Below are positions 47,763 to 55,105 of a stretch of DNA of 64,000 nucleotides, in pieces. Each line of letters starts with the position of its first letter. Positions within the stretch are counted from its first letter, which is position 1. The position numbers and the translations under genes were made by a program. Under the pieces are notes generated by a model. The model did not search any database. It saw nothing but the letters and a program-made list of their open reading frames with translations, and was not told where the DNA came from. The DNA comes from Planctomycetota bacterium (lineage in GTDB: Bacteria; Planctomycetota; J058), in assembly GCA_023954375.1 (NCBI GenBank), contig JAMLIC010000030.1:1-64000 (forward strand). The letters run 5' to 3'.

Positions 47763-48956
47763 GTGGTTGACTGGGTCCTCCTGGCCTTCGTCCCCTGGAC
47801 CGGGCGGACGAACCGCGGGCACCACCTCGCGCGCGAACTCGCCGCCGCGGGCGACCGCGTCCTGTGGGTCGACCCGCCCGAGCCGCTGGCCCGCGCGGGC
47901 GAGGCCGCGGCGGACATGGTGGGCCACGGGATCTGGCGCTCGCCAGGGCCCGGGCTGGCAGGGCTGAGCCTCCTCGGGCAGCAGGCCTGGGCGCGCGGCC
48001 TGCGCGCGCGCGTCGCAGCCTGGCGCGACCCGTCGCGCCGGCTCGTGGCGCTCGTGCAGGCGCCCGAGATGCATCTCGCCGCGATGGCGGTCGGCGCCGA
48101 CCTGCTCGTGTGGGACGCGCTCGACGACTGGCGCCACGCGCTGGGCGGCGGCGGGGCGCGGCTGGAGGTCGCCCAGCGCACGCTCGCGAGGCGGGCGGAC
48201 CTGGTGCTGGCCGTCTCAGCGCCGGTCGCCGCACGCGCGCGAGAGCTCGGCGCGCGCCGCGTCGAGCTCGTCCCCAATGGCTGCCGGCTCGAGGACTGGC
48301 CCATGGACGCCGAGCCGGCGCCCGAGCTCATGGCGCTGCCCGCACCTCGGCTCGTCTACACCGGCGGGATCGACGCGGGGCTGGACATCGCCGCCCTGCG
48401 CGCCGCCGCCGACGCGCTCGCGGGCGCCAGCCTGCTCCTGGTCGGCCCGCTGCTGGTGCCTGGCCTGCGCCCGGCGCTCGAGTCCGTGCCGGGGCTGCGC
48501 CTCCTGGGCGAGCGGCCGTACGCCGAGCTCCCGGGCGTCCTCGCCGCCGCCGACGGGTGCCTCCTGCCCTTCTTGCGCACGCCGTTCAACGCGGCTCGGG
48601 ACAGCCTGAAGCTCTACGAGTATCTGGCCGCCGGGCGGCCGGTCGCCGCGACCGAGACGCCGCAGACGCTTCGACTCGCGTCGGTGGTCGAGGTGGCCCC
48701 GGAGGCCGAGGGGCCGGACGGGTTCGCCCGCGCCTGCGCGCGGGCGCTCGGAGACGACCTGCCGGCGGGGCGGAGGGCGCGGCGCGCCGTGGCCGCGGAC
48801 CAGGCGTGGTCGACGCGGAGAGCCGCGCTGCGTGCCGCGGTCGAGCGGCTGGCCCTCGTCAGGGGACCTCTCGTCTCCCGGGCGGGGAGCGAGGCGTCCC
48901 TGCCCGGCCGAGGCCGTCAGCCCGAGCCGACCAGCGCCCCTGAGGAGGTGTCATGA
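47763..48956 (+). CDS. Glycosyltransferase, GT4-like (group 1)
   Basis: The 397-residue protein has the GT-B fold landmarks: LLAFVPWTGRTNRGHHLARELAAAG and VLWVDPPEP in the N-terminal Rossmann half, VLAVSAPVAARARELGARRVELVPNGCRLEDW in the middle, VYTGGIDAGLDIAAL, LLGERPYAELPGVLAAADGCLLPF and DSLKLYEYLAAGRPVAATE in the C-terminal half with the family Glu. It should transfer a sugar from a nucleotide donor to a surface polymer or lipid. GTG 47763 is a guess; the frame is open upstream. It follows the LysM gene by 42 bp. The stop overlaps the ATG of a tiny ORF (ATGA). The acceptor is unknown. Confidence 0.85.
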   Translation: MVDWVLLAFVPWTGRTNRGHHLARELAAAGDRVLWVDPPEPLARAGEAAADMVGHGIWRSPGPGLAGLSLLGQQAWARGLRARVAAWRDPSRRLVALVQAPEMHLAAMAVGADLLVWDALDDWRHALGGGGARLEVAQRTLARRADLVLAVSAPVAARARELGARRVELVPNGCRLEDWPMDAEPAPELMALPAPRLVYTGGIDAGLDIAALRAAADALAGASLLLVGPLLVPGLRPALESVPGLRLLGERPYAELPGVLAAADGCLLPFLRTPFNAARDSLKLYEYLAAGRPVAATETPQTLRLASVVEVAPEAEGPDGFARACARALGDDLPAGRRARRAVAADQAWSTRRAALRAAVERLALVRGPLVSRAGSEASLPGRGRQPEPTSAPEEVS

Positions 48957-49042
48957 CCGACTTGCAAGAGACCCAGGTCCAGGGCGGCTACATGCGCTTC
49001 CTCCGGTTCATGTTCGACAACGACGTGTTCACGTCGCCCTGA
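48953..49042 (+). CDS. Candidate 29-residue peptide
   Basis: An ATG overlaps the glycosyltransferase stop (ATGA) and has AGGAGG four bases upstream, so it is very likely to be translated. The product begins MTDLQETQVQGGY, has an aromatic/Met-rich core (RFLRFMFD) and ends NDVFTSP. It overlaps the 3-prime end of the convergent hydrolase gene by 14 bp. It could be a short regulatory or structural peptide, a modified-peptide precursor, or the remnant of a truncated gene. No maturation enzyme is recognised nearby. Confidence 0.45.
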   Translation: MTDLQETQVQGGYMRFLRFMFDNDVFTSP

Positions 49043-49703
49043 CCGCCGGCGCGAACACGCCCACCACCGCCCCCGCCCAGGCCGCCGAGCGCCACGCGGC
49101 GCGGTCGGCCGGGAGGAGGACGCGCGCGTCGTTCCAGGCGACCAGCGCGCGCGGGACGTCCTCGAGCGCGTCGCGCGCCACCCACCCGAGCGTCGGGCCC
49201 GGCGGCCCGGGGTCCACGGGGCCGGCGGCCCGGGCCACCCGGCAGCGCGGCGCATGGCCCGGGTCGGCGGTCGTCTCGAGGACGTGCACGTGCTCGCCCG
49301 TGCCCCGCAGGCGGCGGAGCGGGCGCGCGAGGGTGCCACCGGCCACGCCGTCGATCACGGACACGTCCCCGACCCTCGGGTCGATCGGGCAGGCCGCGTG
49401 GCCGGTGCCGCGCGTGAGCAGGAGCGCGCCGGGCGGCGCGTCGGGCGGGAGGAGGTCGAGGCGCTCGAGGCCGACCGCCGCGGGCCCGCCGGCGTCGTCG
49501 ATCGCGCGGGCGAGGCCGAGCGCCGCCGCCTGGTAGCGCCACGCGCCCTCGTGGCGCGCGAAGAGGTCGAGGAGGCCGCCGTAGCCGCCGGCGGCGAGGA
49601 CGTTCCGCTGCAGGGCCTCGAGGCAGCGGCCGTGGCTCGCGCCGGCGCCAGCGCGGGCGGTCGCCAGCAGCGCGGCCATCTGGGCCGCCGCCGCCGCGGT
49701 CAC
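49029..49703 (-). CDS. Putative Cys-His hydrolase-like protein
   Basis: A 224-residue protein. Its pattern, GRCLEALQRNVLAAGGYGG followed by helices, PPDAPPGALLLTRG and HAACPIDPRVGDVSVIDG, recalls secreted peptidoglycan-hydrolase-like enzymes in which a Cys after a Gly/Arg and a later His form the catalytic pair, but I cannot confirm the fold. No signal peptide is visible. The GTG start overlaps the stop of the zinc-ribbon protein gene (GTGA), so they are co-translated. Near the stop it overlaps the 29-codon ORF on the other strand. If it is a peptidase it may be cargo or a wall-remodelling partner of the neighbouring LysM protein; this is inference. Confidence 0.5.
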   Translation of the reverse strand: MTAAAAAQMAALLATARAGAGASHGRCLEALQRNVLAAGGYGGLLDLFARHEGAWRYQAAALGLARAIDDAGGPAAVGLERLDLLPPDAPPGALLLTRGTGHAACPIDPRVGDVSVIDGVAGGTLARPLRRLRGTGEHVHVLETTADPGHAPRCRVARAAGPVDPGPPGPTLGWVARDALEDVPRALVAWNDARVLLPADRAAWRSAAWAGAVVGVFAPAVRAT

Positions 49704-51382
49704 ATGGGCTTCTTCGCCTGCAGCGCCGGCCCGGCAGCGACGACGAGCTTCGCCTGGGTGGGCGAGGGCGTCTGCGCCGGCGGCGGCGCCGCCGGCGGGC
49801 CCCCTCCCGCGACGTCGGCCTCCACGGCCAGGCGCTGCGAGAGGAGCACCGTGCGCAGGACCTGGCCGCGGGCGGTCGCGCGGGTCGAGACCGCGACGTG
49901 GTGGTCGCCCGGCTCGACCCGGAACTGGACCACGACCCGGTCGCGCGCGGCGACGAAGGCCCCGCACGCGACCGCCTGGCCGTCGACGTGGACCTGGAGG
50001 CGCTGCGAGCGGAGCCACCGCTGGGCCTCGGCGGGGCTGGCGAACGTGACCCGCAGCGGCAGGGCCGCCTCCAGACCGCTCGTCTCGGGCTGGAAGACGT
50101 AGCGCTCGCCCGCCCCGCGCTCGATCTGGTCGCGGGTGAGCCCGATCGGCTCCGGCGCGAAGGTCTTGTCGATGAGCTTGCCGCCGCCCGCGGCGAACGC
50201 CGCGTAGGGCCCCGGCTTCGCCTGCTTGCCCGGCGCAGCGAAGGCGCCGACGCCACCGGCCTTGGTCGCGGCCGGCTGCGCCTTGTTGGCGGCCGGCGAC
50301 GCCGCGATCGGCTGCGCCTTCAGCGCGGCAGGCTGCACGGACACCGGCTGCGCCTTCGAGGCGGCCGGCTGCGCTGCCGTCGGCTGCGCCTCGGCTGCGA
50401 TCGGCGACGCCGCGAGCGGCTGCGCCTTCAGCGCGGCAGGCTGCACGGACATCGGCTGCGCCTTCGTCACGGCCGGCTGCTCGGCCTTGGACGCGCTCGG
50501 CTGCGGCGCGCCGCCCGCCGCGGGCAGGGCGAGCTGCATGGGCACGACGGTCGGCCCGGCCCCGGGCCCCGGGCCCGCGGGGGCCCCGCCGCCCTCGACC
50601 TCGAGGCGCTGCGAGAGGAGCACCGTGCGCAGGACGCCGCCGCGCGCCGTGGCGCGCGTCGACACGGTCACGTGGTGGCTCCCCGGCGGGACGCGGAACT
50701 GCACGCGCACGAGGACCCGGCCGGGCGCGGCGGGGTCGGGCGCGACGTAGGCGCCGCAGGGGACCTGCTGGCCGTCGACGTGCACCTGCAGCCGGGTCGC
50801 GCGCAGCCAGGCCTGGGCCTCGCCCGGGCCGGCGAAGGTGGCGCGCAGGGGGACCTCGGCCTTCAGCGGCTGGCCGTCGACCGGCGGGGCCGGGCTCGGC
50901 GGCGCCGCCGGCGGCGGCAGGAGCGCGGCGGCCACGACCGCCTGGAGCGCCGGCTGGCTGATGGCGGCCACGCGCTCGAGCTTCCACAGGGGCGCCGGCG
51001 CGGGCGCGGCGCGGAGGGCCTCGGCGAGCGGCCGGGCGAGGTCGAAGCGCGCCCCGCGCTCGAGCGCCGCGTCGTCCTCGGGGAACGTGACCCGGCACGG
51101 CCCCGGGGCGAGCTGCTCGAAGCGCGCCTGCGCGCGCTTGTCGAGCGCGCCGGTCTTCACCAGGCCGCTGGCGAACTCGGCCCGGTAGGGGCGCGCCGGG
51201 CGGGGGTTGCCGCGCGGGTCGCGCAGCTCGACGTCGATCAGCGCCTTCTTGCGCTTCGGCAGGCCGATGACCAGGGTGCGCGTCTTGTCGACCTGGACCG
51301 TCCACGAGCCCTTGTCGGCGCCGCAGGCGGGGCACACCTCGTCGTCGAGGATGAACGGGACGTCGCAGTGCTGCCAGGGCAT
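49700..51382 (-). CDS. Zinc-ribbon protein with beta-sandwich repeats and Ala/Pro/Gln/Lys linker
   Basis: The 560-residue product starts with a Cys-rich piece (HCDVPFILDDEVCPACGADK) and WTVQVDKTRTLVIGLPKRKK, then a carboxypeptidase-regulatory-like domain (ARFEQLAPGPCRVTFPEDD), a module frequently attached to secreted effectors. Two near-identical domains follow (about 165-260 and 425-520), each with LQVHVDGQ, SHHVTVSTRATARG-like and LRTVLLSQRL. Between them is a low-complexity linker duplicating SVQPAALKAQP[LI]AASP. The arrangement resembles multi-domain proteins near type VI or injection-system loci, which is inference. It shares the convergent arm with the hydrolase-like gene. ATG 51382 starts right at the zinc ribbon. 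Confidence 0.7.
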   Translation of the reverse strand: MPWQHCDVPFILDDEVCPACGADKGSWTVQVDKTRTLVIGLPKRKKALIDVELRDPRGNPRPARPYRAEFASGLVKTGALDKRAQARFEQLAPGPCRVTFPEDDAALERGARFDLARPLAEALRAAPAPAPLWKLERVAAISQPALQAVVAAALLPPPAAPPSPAPPVDGQPLKAEVPLRATFAGPGEAQAWLRATRLQVHVDGQQVPCGAYVAPDPAAPGRVLVRVQFRVPPGSHHVTVSTRATARGGVLRTVLLSQRLEVEGGGAPAGPGPGAGPTVVPMQLALPAAGGAPQPSASKAEQPAVTKAQPMSVQPAALKAQPLAASPIAAEAQPTAAQPAASKAQPVSVQPAALKAQPIAASPAANKAQPAATKAGGVGAFAAPGKQAKPGPYAAFAAGGGKLIDKTFAPEPIGLTRDQIERGAGERYVFQPETSGLEAALPLRVTFASPAEAQRWLRSQRLQVHVDGQAVACGAFVAARDRVVVQFRVEPGDHHVAVSTRATARGQVLRTVLLSQRLAVEADVAGGGPPAAPPPAQTPSPTQAKLVVAAGPALQAKKPM

Positions 51383-51422
51383 GGGCGCATCCTGGCCCGA
51401 CGGGGTCGCCGCGGCAAGCCGG

Positions 51423-52436
51423 TCACCGCGCGCGCTCCAGCGTCACCCCGGCGGGCAGCGGCGGCCGCGGCCAGGGCGCCGGCCCGCGGAGGACGACGAG
51501 CACCTCGCCGACCCCGCGCTCGAGCACGACGTGCCCGGCCTCCTCGAGCGCGCGCGCCGCCGCGTCGAGGAGGTCGTCGCGCGCGGCGCGCAGGGCGGCG
51601 AGGCGCCCGTCGCGCCCGTTGCGGACGTCGGCCATCGCATCGGCCGAGTAGGGGCGCGGCGGCCGGTGCACGCGCTCGGCCCCCCGCGTGAACGCGCGCA
51701 GGAGGCGCCCGCCCGGCGTGTCGGGGAAGAGGAGCGCCCGCGGGCGGCGGCGGTCGAGGTAGCCCGGGTGACGGTCGCCCACGAGCTGATGCGACGCGCC
51801 GTAGCGCGCCGCCTTCTCCAGCAGCCGCTCGGGCGCCTCGGGCGCGTGGTGAGCGATCAGCTCCGGGGCGCAGCGGATCGGGCCCAGCCCGACCGCGGCG
51901 AGGCGGAGGCCCAGGTCGATGTCCTCGCCGCCCACCGGCAGCGGCAGCGCGGCGAAGCCGCCCAGCGCCTCGAAGGCCGCCCGGCGCAGGGCCAGGTTCG
52001 TGGAGGGGGCCCAGCGCACCCAGTCGACGCGCAGGGGGGCGGAGAAGGGCCCGTCGAACAGCTCGGCCCAGGCGCGCTGGAGCGGGTCGTCGCCGGGGTC
52101 GCGGCGCGTGAGCCCGCTCCACCCGACGGCGCGCGGCTCGCGCTCGACGCGGGAGAGCAGCAGGACGAGGTGCTCGGGGTCGAGCCGGCAGTCGTCGTCG
52201 ACGAACAGGAGCAGGTCGCCCGTGGCCGCCGCGGCGGCCGCGTTGCGCCCCGCCGACGCGGTCCCGGACGGGTTGGGAACGACGCGCGCGCCGGGCGCGC
52301 GCGCGGACCCCGACGCGTCGGCGACCACGAGGTCGACCGGCGCGCCCAGGCGCTCGCTGGCGGCCTCGACCGACGCCGTCAGGGCGTCGAGCGACGCCCG
52401 GCCGATCGTCGGCACGCACACGCTGAGGCGGGTCAC
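51423..52436 (-). CDS. Glycosyltransferase family 2 protein
   Basis: The 337-residue protein has the GT-A hallmark: VCVPTIGRASLDALTASV, LVVADASGSARAPG, GRNAAAAAATGDLLLFVDDDCRLDP (the DxD region), a binding loop GWSGLTRRDP, and ALPLPVGGEDIDLGLRL with the ED pair used as catalytic base. It should transfer a sugar to a surface polymer. GTG 52436 is preferred because the first 32 residues of the longer frame overlap the divergent methyltransferase start. The C-terminal third (about 230-337) is Arg/Ala-rich and less conserved. It forms a small glycan-related group with the GT4 gene and methyltransferase across the locus. Confidence 0.85.
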   Translation of the reverse strand: MTRLSVCVPTIGRASLDALTASVEAASERLGAPVDLVVADASGSARAPGARVVPNPSGTASAGRNAAAAAATGDLLLFVDDDCRLDPEHLVLLLSRVEREPRAVGWSGLTRRDPGDDPLQRAWAELFDGPFSAPLRVDWVRWAPSTNLALRRAAFEALGGFAALPLPVGGEDIDLGLRLAAVGLGPIRCAPELIAHHAPEAPERLLEKAARYGASHQLVGDRHPGYLDRRRPRALLFPDTPGGRLLRAFTRGAERVHRPPRPYSADAMADVRNGRDGRLAALRAARDDLLDAAARALEEAGHVVLERGVGEVLVVLRGPAPWPRPPLPAGVTLERAR

Positions 52437-52442
52437 GCGCCC

Positions 52443-53093
52443 ATGGTAGAACGCGCCGCCGTGCGTGACTTCGCCGCCGAGCTCGCGGACGTGCCCTGCT
52501 GGAACCGGGAGGCCGAGTTCAACCGGGTCCACCGCGGGGTCCCCGACGTCGACGTCGCCCTGCAGAACCGGGCCGAGCTGGTGCTCCTCTGCCGGTGGAT
52601 CGAGGCGATGAACGTCCGTTCATACCTCGAGGTGGGCGTGTGGACCGGGCGCGTGCTCTCGACGCTGCACCGGCTGTTCCGCTTCGAGAAGGTGGCCGCC
52701 TGCGACCTGGGCTGGGCCGAGGACCGGGGGCTCTCGATCTCCCTGCCGCCCGACTGCGCGCTGCTGCGCGCCTGCTCGCGCTCGGCCGACTACGTCGCCT
52801 GGCGCGAGCGGCTGGGCCACTTCGACCTCGTGCTGATCGACGGCGACCACCGCTACGAGGCGGTGAAGGGCGACTTCGAGGTGAACCGCGCGCTGCCGCA
52901 CCGGTTCCTCGCCTTTCACGACATCGCCACCACCCACCCGGGCGACGTCGGCGTCCGGCGCCTGTGGGGCGAGCTCCCGGGGCCGCACACGCTGGAGCTC
53001 GTGCGGCCCCTGCCCGTCAGCCGCTGGCGCATGGGGATCGGCATCTGGTCGGCCGCCGAGGACCCGCGGCCCCCGGGGTGGGCCGCGCGGTAG
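52443..53093 (+). CDS. Class I SAM-dependent methyltransferase-like protein
   Basis: A 216-residue protein related to methyltransferase-24-type enzymes: YLEVGVWTGRVLSTLHRL is motif I, VAACDLGWAED the acidic end of beta-2, and FDLVLIDGDHRYEAVKGDF the D-G-DH motif that is characteristic of the family, followed by FLAFHDIATTHPGDVGVRRLW. Such enzymes often methylate sugars or lipids in surface-polymer clusters, which fits the adjacent glycosyltransferase. The ATG at 52443 is only 7 bp from the divergent glycosyltransferase start, so a later start such as GTG 52461 is possible. Its stop is 10 bp before the kinase start, suggesting co-transcription with that gene. Confidence 0.8.
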   Translation: MVERAAVRDFAAELADVPCWNREAEFNRVHRGVPDVDVALQNRAELVLLCRWIEAMNVRSYLEVGVWTGRVLSTLHRLFRFEKVAACDLGWAEDRGLSISLPPDCALLRACSRSADYVAWRERLGHFDLVLIDGDHRYEAVKGDFEVNRALPHRFLAFHDIATTHPGDVGVRRLWGELPGPHTLELVRPLPVSRWRMGIGIWSAAEDPRPPGWAAR

Positions 53094-53103
53094 GATCGAC
53101 CGC

Positions 53104-54825
53104 GTGCTGCCCAGGCCGCCGAGCCGCATCGGGCCCTACGCCGTCGTCCGCGCGCTCGGGCGCGGCGGGATGGGCGTCGTCTACGAGGTCGAGGACCCCC
53201 TCGCCCGGCGGCGCCTCGCCCTCAAGCTCGTGAGCGAGGCGGCGGCCAGCGAGTCGGCGCGCGAGCGCTTCTGGCGCGAGGCGGAGCTGCTGGCGCGGGT
53301 CCGGGACCCCGGGGTGGTGACGATCCACAAGCTGGGGCGCGCCGCCGAGGGCCCCTACCTGGTCCAGGAGCTGGTCGAGGGCGCGCCGCTCTCGGCGCTC
53401 TGCGAGGACGGCCCCGTGGCGCCCGCGCGCGCGGCCGAGCTCGTCCGCGACCTCGCGCGCGCGGTCGAGGCCGTGCACGCGGCGGGGATCCTCCACCGCG
53501 ACCTCAAGCCGCAGAACGTGATCGTCCGCGCGCGCGACGGGCGCCCGGTGCTCCTCGACTTCGGGCTCGCCCGCGAGGTGGACTCGGAGACGCTCACCAA
53601 GACAGGGGTCCCGCTGGGCACACCGGCGTTCATGTCGCCCGAGCAGGCGCGCGGCCTCCGCGACCTGGACGCGCGCACCGACGTCTACGGGCTGGGCGCG
53701 GTCCTCTACACGCTCCTCGCCGGCCGCCCGCCGTTCGAGGGCGAGAGCTTCGTCACGCTCCTCGCCCGCGTGCTGCGGGAGCCGCCGCCCCCGCTGCCGG
53801 CCGCGGTCCCGCCGGACCTCGCGGCGCTGTGCCTCGCGACCCTGGCCAAGGACCGGGCGGACCGGCCGCCCACGGCGGCCGCCCTGGCCCTCGACCTCGA
53901 CCGGTTCCTCGCCGGCGAGGGCACGCGACACCGGGCGCCGCCGCGGCGGGCGCGGCGGGCCGGCGCCGCCGTCGCCGGCCTGTCATGCCTCCTGGCTGGC
54001 GGCCTCCTGGCGCTGTCGCGGGGGCCCGGCGCCGCGCCAGACCACGCGCCCACCGCGCCGGCGACCGTCGCCTCGGAGGCGCCGCCCGCGCCGCCGCCCC
54101 TGTGGCGCCTCGCGCCCGGCGACCGCCTCGCGCTCGCCTCCCACGTGGAGGAGACCGGGGCGGAGCAGGGGTTCACCTTCGACGTCGAGCTGGAGGCGGT
54201 CGTCATCGAGGCCACGCCGGACGGCCGCCTCCGCGCCGAGGGGCGCTGCACGGCGGTCAAGGTGAGCTTCGGCGCGGCCGGCGTGGGCGGCATGAGCTTC
54301 GACGCGGCCGACCCAGACCCCGACCACCCCCTCGCCGGGATCGCCGACGGGCTCGGTCGCCCCTTCAGCTTCGAGGTCGACCCGGCGACCGGCGCTGTCG
54401 ACCGCCTCTCCGGGGTGGACCCGATCGGCGAGCGGATCGCGGCCAGGGCGCCCGACAACCCCCTGTTCGCCCCCGCGCTCTACCGGCGCTTCTGCCGCAC
54501 GCTCTTCAGCGACCGCTACGTCGAGGCCGTGCTCCGCTCCCTCTCCTGCGTCCGGCCCGATCCCGCCCGGCCGCTGCCCTGGACCCCAGGCCCGGCGCCG
54601 GGCGAGTTCGTCCTCCCGGAGGCGGCGCCCGCCCCCCCGGTCGTGCCGCCGATCGGCCTCGACTGGCGGCCCCAGCCGGACGACCGCTACCTGCTCCGGG
54701 GCCGGTCCCGCTTCGTCCAGGGCCGGCTGCTCGAGGCGGAGGTCCGCCAGGACCTCGTCGGCGGCGCCGACGGCCGCCGCTCCGTCCAGCGCTGGACGGC
54801 GGCCGCGCGCCTCCTCGGGCCGTAG
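53104..54825 (+). CDS. Membrane Ser/Thr protein kinase with C-terminal sensor-like domain
   Basis: A 573-residue kinase. Kinase motifs are ALGRGGMGVVYEV, LALKLVS, HRDLKPQNVIV, LLDFGLAREV, GTPAFMSPEQARG and TDVYGLGAVLYTLLAG (about 10-275). A single transmembrane helix follows (AGAAVAGLSCLLAGGLLALS, about 285-305). The C-terminal 240 residues are beta-rich and unlike a known family (GDRLALASHVEETG, EGRCTAVKVSFGAAG) and would lie on the outer side, as a sensor domain. The GTG start 53104 is 10 bp after the methyltransferase stop. The ligand or signal is unknown. It ends 51 bp before the tRNA-Gln gene. Confidence 0.92.
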   Translation: MLPRPPSRIGPYAVVRALGRGGMGVVYEVEDPLARRRLALKLVSEAAASESARERFWREAELLARVRDPGVVTIHKLGRAAEGPYLVQELVEGAPLSALCEDGPVAPARAAELVRDLARAVEAVHAAGILHRDLKPQNVIVRARDGRPVLLDFGLAREVDSETLTKTGVPLGTPAFMSPEQARGLRDLDARTDVYGLGAVLYTLLAGRPPFEGESFVTLLARVLREPPPPLPAAVPPDLAALCLATLAKDRADRPPTAAALALDLDRFLAGEGTRHRAPPRRARRAGAAVAGLSCLLAGGLLALSRGPGAAPDHAPTAPATVASEAPPAPPPLWRLAPGDRLALASHVEETGAEQGFTFDVELEAVVIEATPDGRLRAEGRCTAVKVSFGAAGVGGMSFDAADPDPDHPLAGIADGLGRPFSFEVDPATGAVDRLSGVDPIGERIAARAPDNPLFAPALYRRFCRTLFSDRYVEAVLRSLSCVRPDPARPLPWTPGPAPGEFVLPEAAPAPPVVPPIGLDWRPQPDDRYLLRGRSRFVQGRLLEAEVRQDLVGGADGRRSVQRWTAAARLLGP

Positions 54826-54854
54826 GCTCGCGTCTGGACGCCGGCCGGGCCGGC

Positions 54855-54863
54855 TGATACAAC
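54855..54863 (+). promoter_or_regulatory. Extended -10 element of tRNA-Gln
   Basis: TGATACAAC is a TG-n extended -10 with TACAAC matching TATAAT at four positions. It ends 13 bp before the mature tRNA. No clear -35 is visible upstream. Confidence 0.35.
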
Positions 54864-54876
54864 GTCCGGCCTGCGT

Positions 54877-54948
54877 TGCCCGGTGGTGTAATCGGTAACA
54901 CAGAAGGTTTTGGTCCTTCCATTCCTGGTTCGAGTCCAGGCCGGGTAA
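54877..54948 (+). tRNA. tRNA-Gln (TTG anticodon)
   Basis: The 72-nt gene has acceptor TGCCCGG/CCGGGTA with discriminator A, D-arm GGTGTAATCGGTAACAC, anticodon stem GAAGG/CCTTC with loop TTTTGGT (TTG at 54910-54912) and T-arm CTGGTTCGAGTCCAG. CCA is not encoded. Confidence 0.95.
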
Positions 54949-54967
54949 CTCGAGACGGTTCCAGATA

Positions 54968-54989
54968 GGGGGCGCCGCCCGGCGCCCCT
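54968..54989 (+). terminator. Hairpin after tRNA-Gln
   Basis: Nine G/C-rich base pairs (GGGGGCGCC with its complement, one G-U pair possible at the base) around GCCC lie 19 bp beyond tRNA-Gln and before the glmU leader, followed by GCTTCG. A likely tRNA terminator. Confidence 0.5.
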
Positions 54990-55105
54990 GCTTCGTCACG
55001 CCGCCCGCCCGCGCCGAGGCGCGGGCCGCAAGACCAGGGGTGGCGAGCGCCGCGCGCTCCGACGTGGAGCAGGCCGCTCTCCCCTCCTGGCGTCGAGGGG
55101 ATCGA

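Noticed and set aside
37814..51382. Considered a complete contractile injection system or type VI locus.
   Set aside because: No sheath, tube, spike, baseplate, membrane-complex or AAA+ gene is visible, so only a loose association is proposed.
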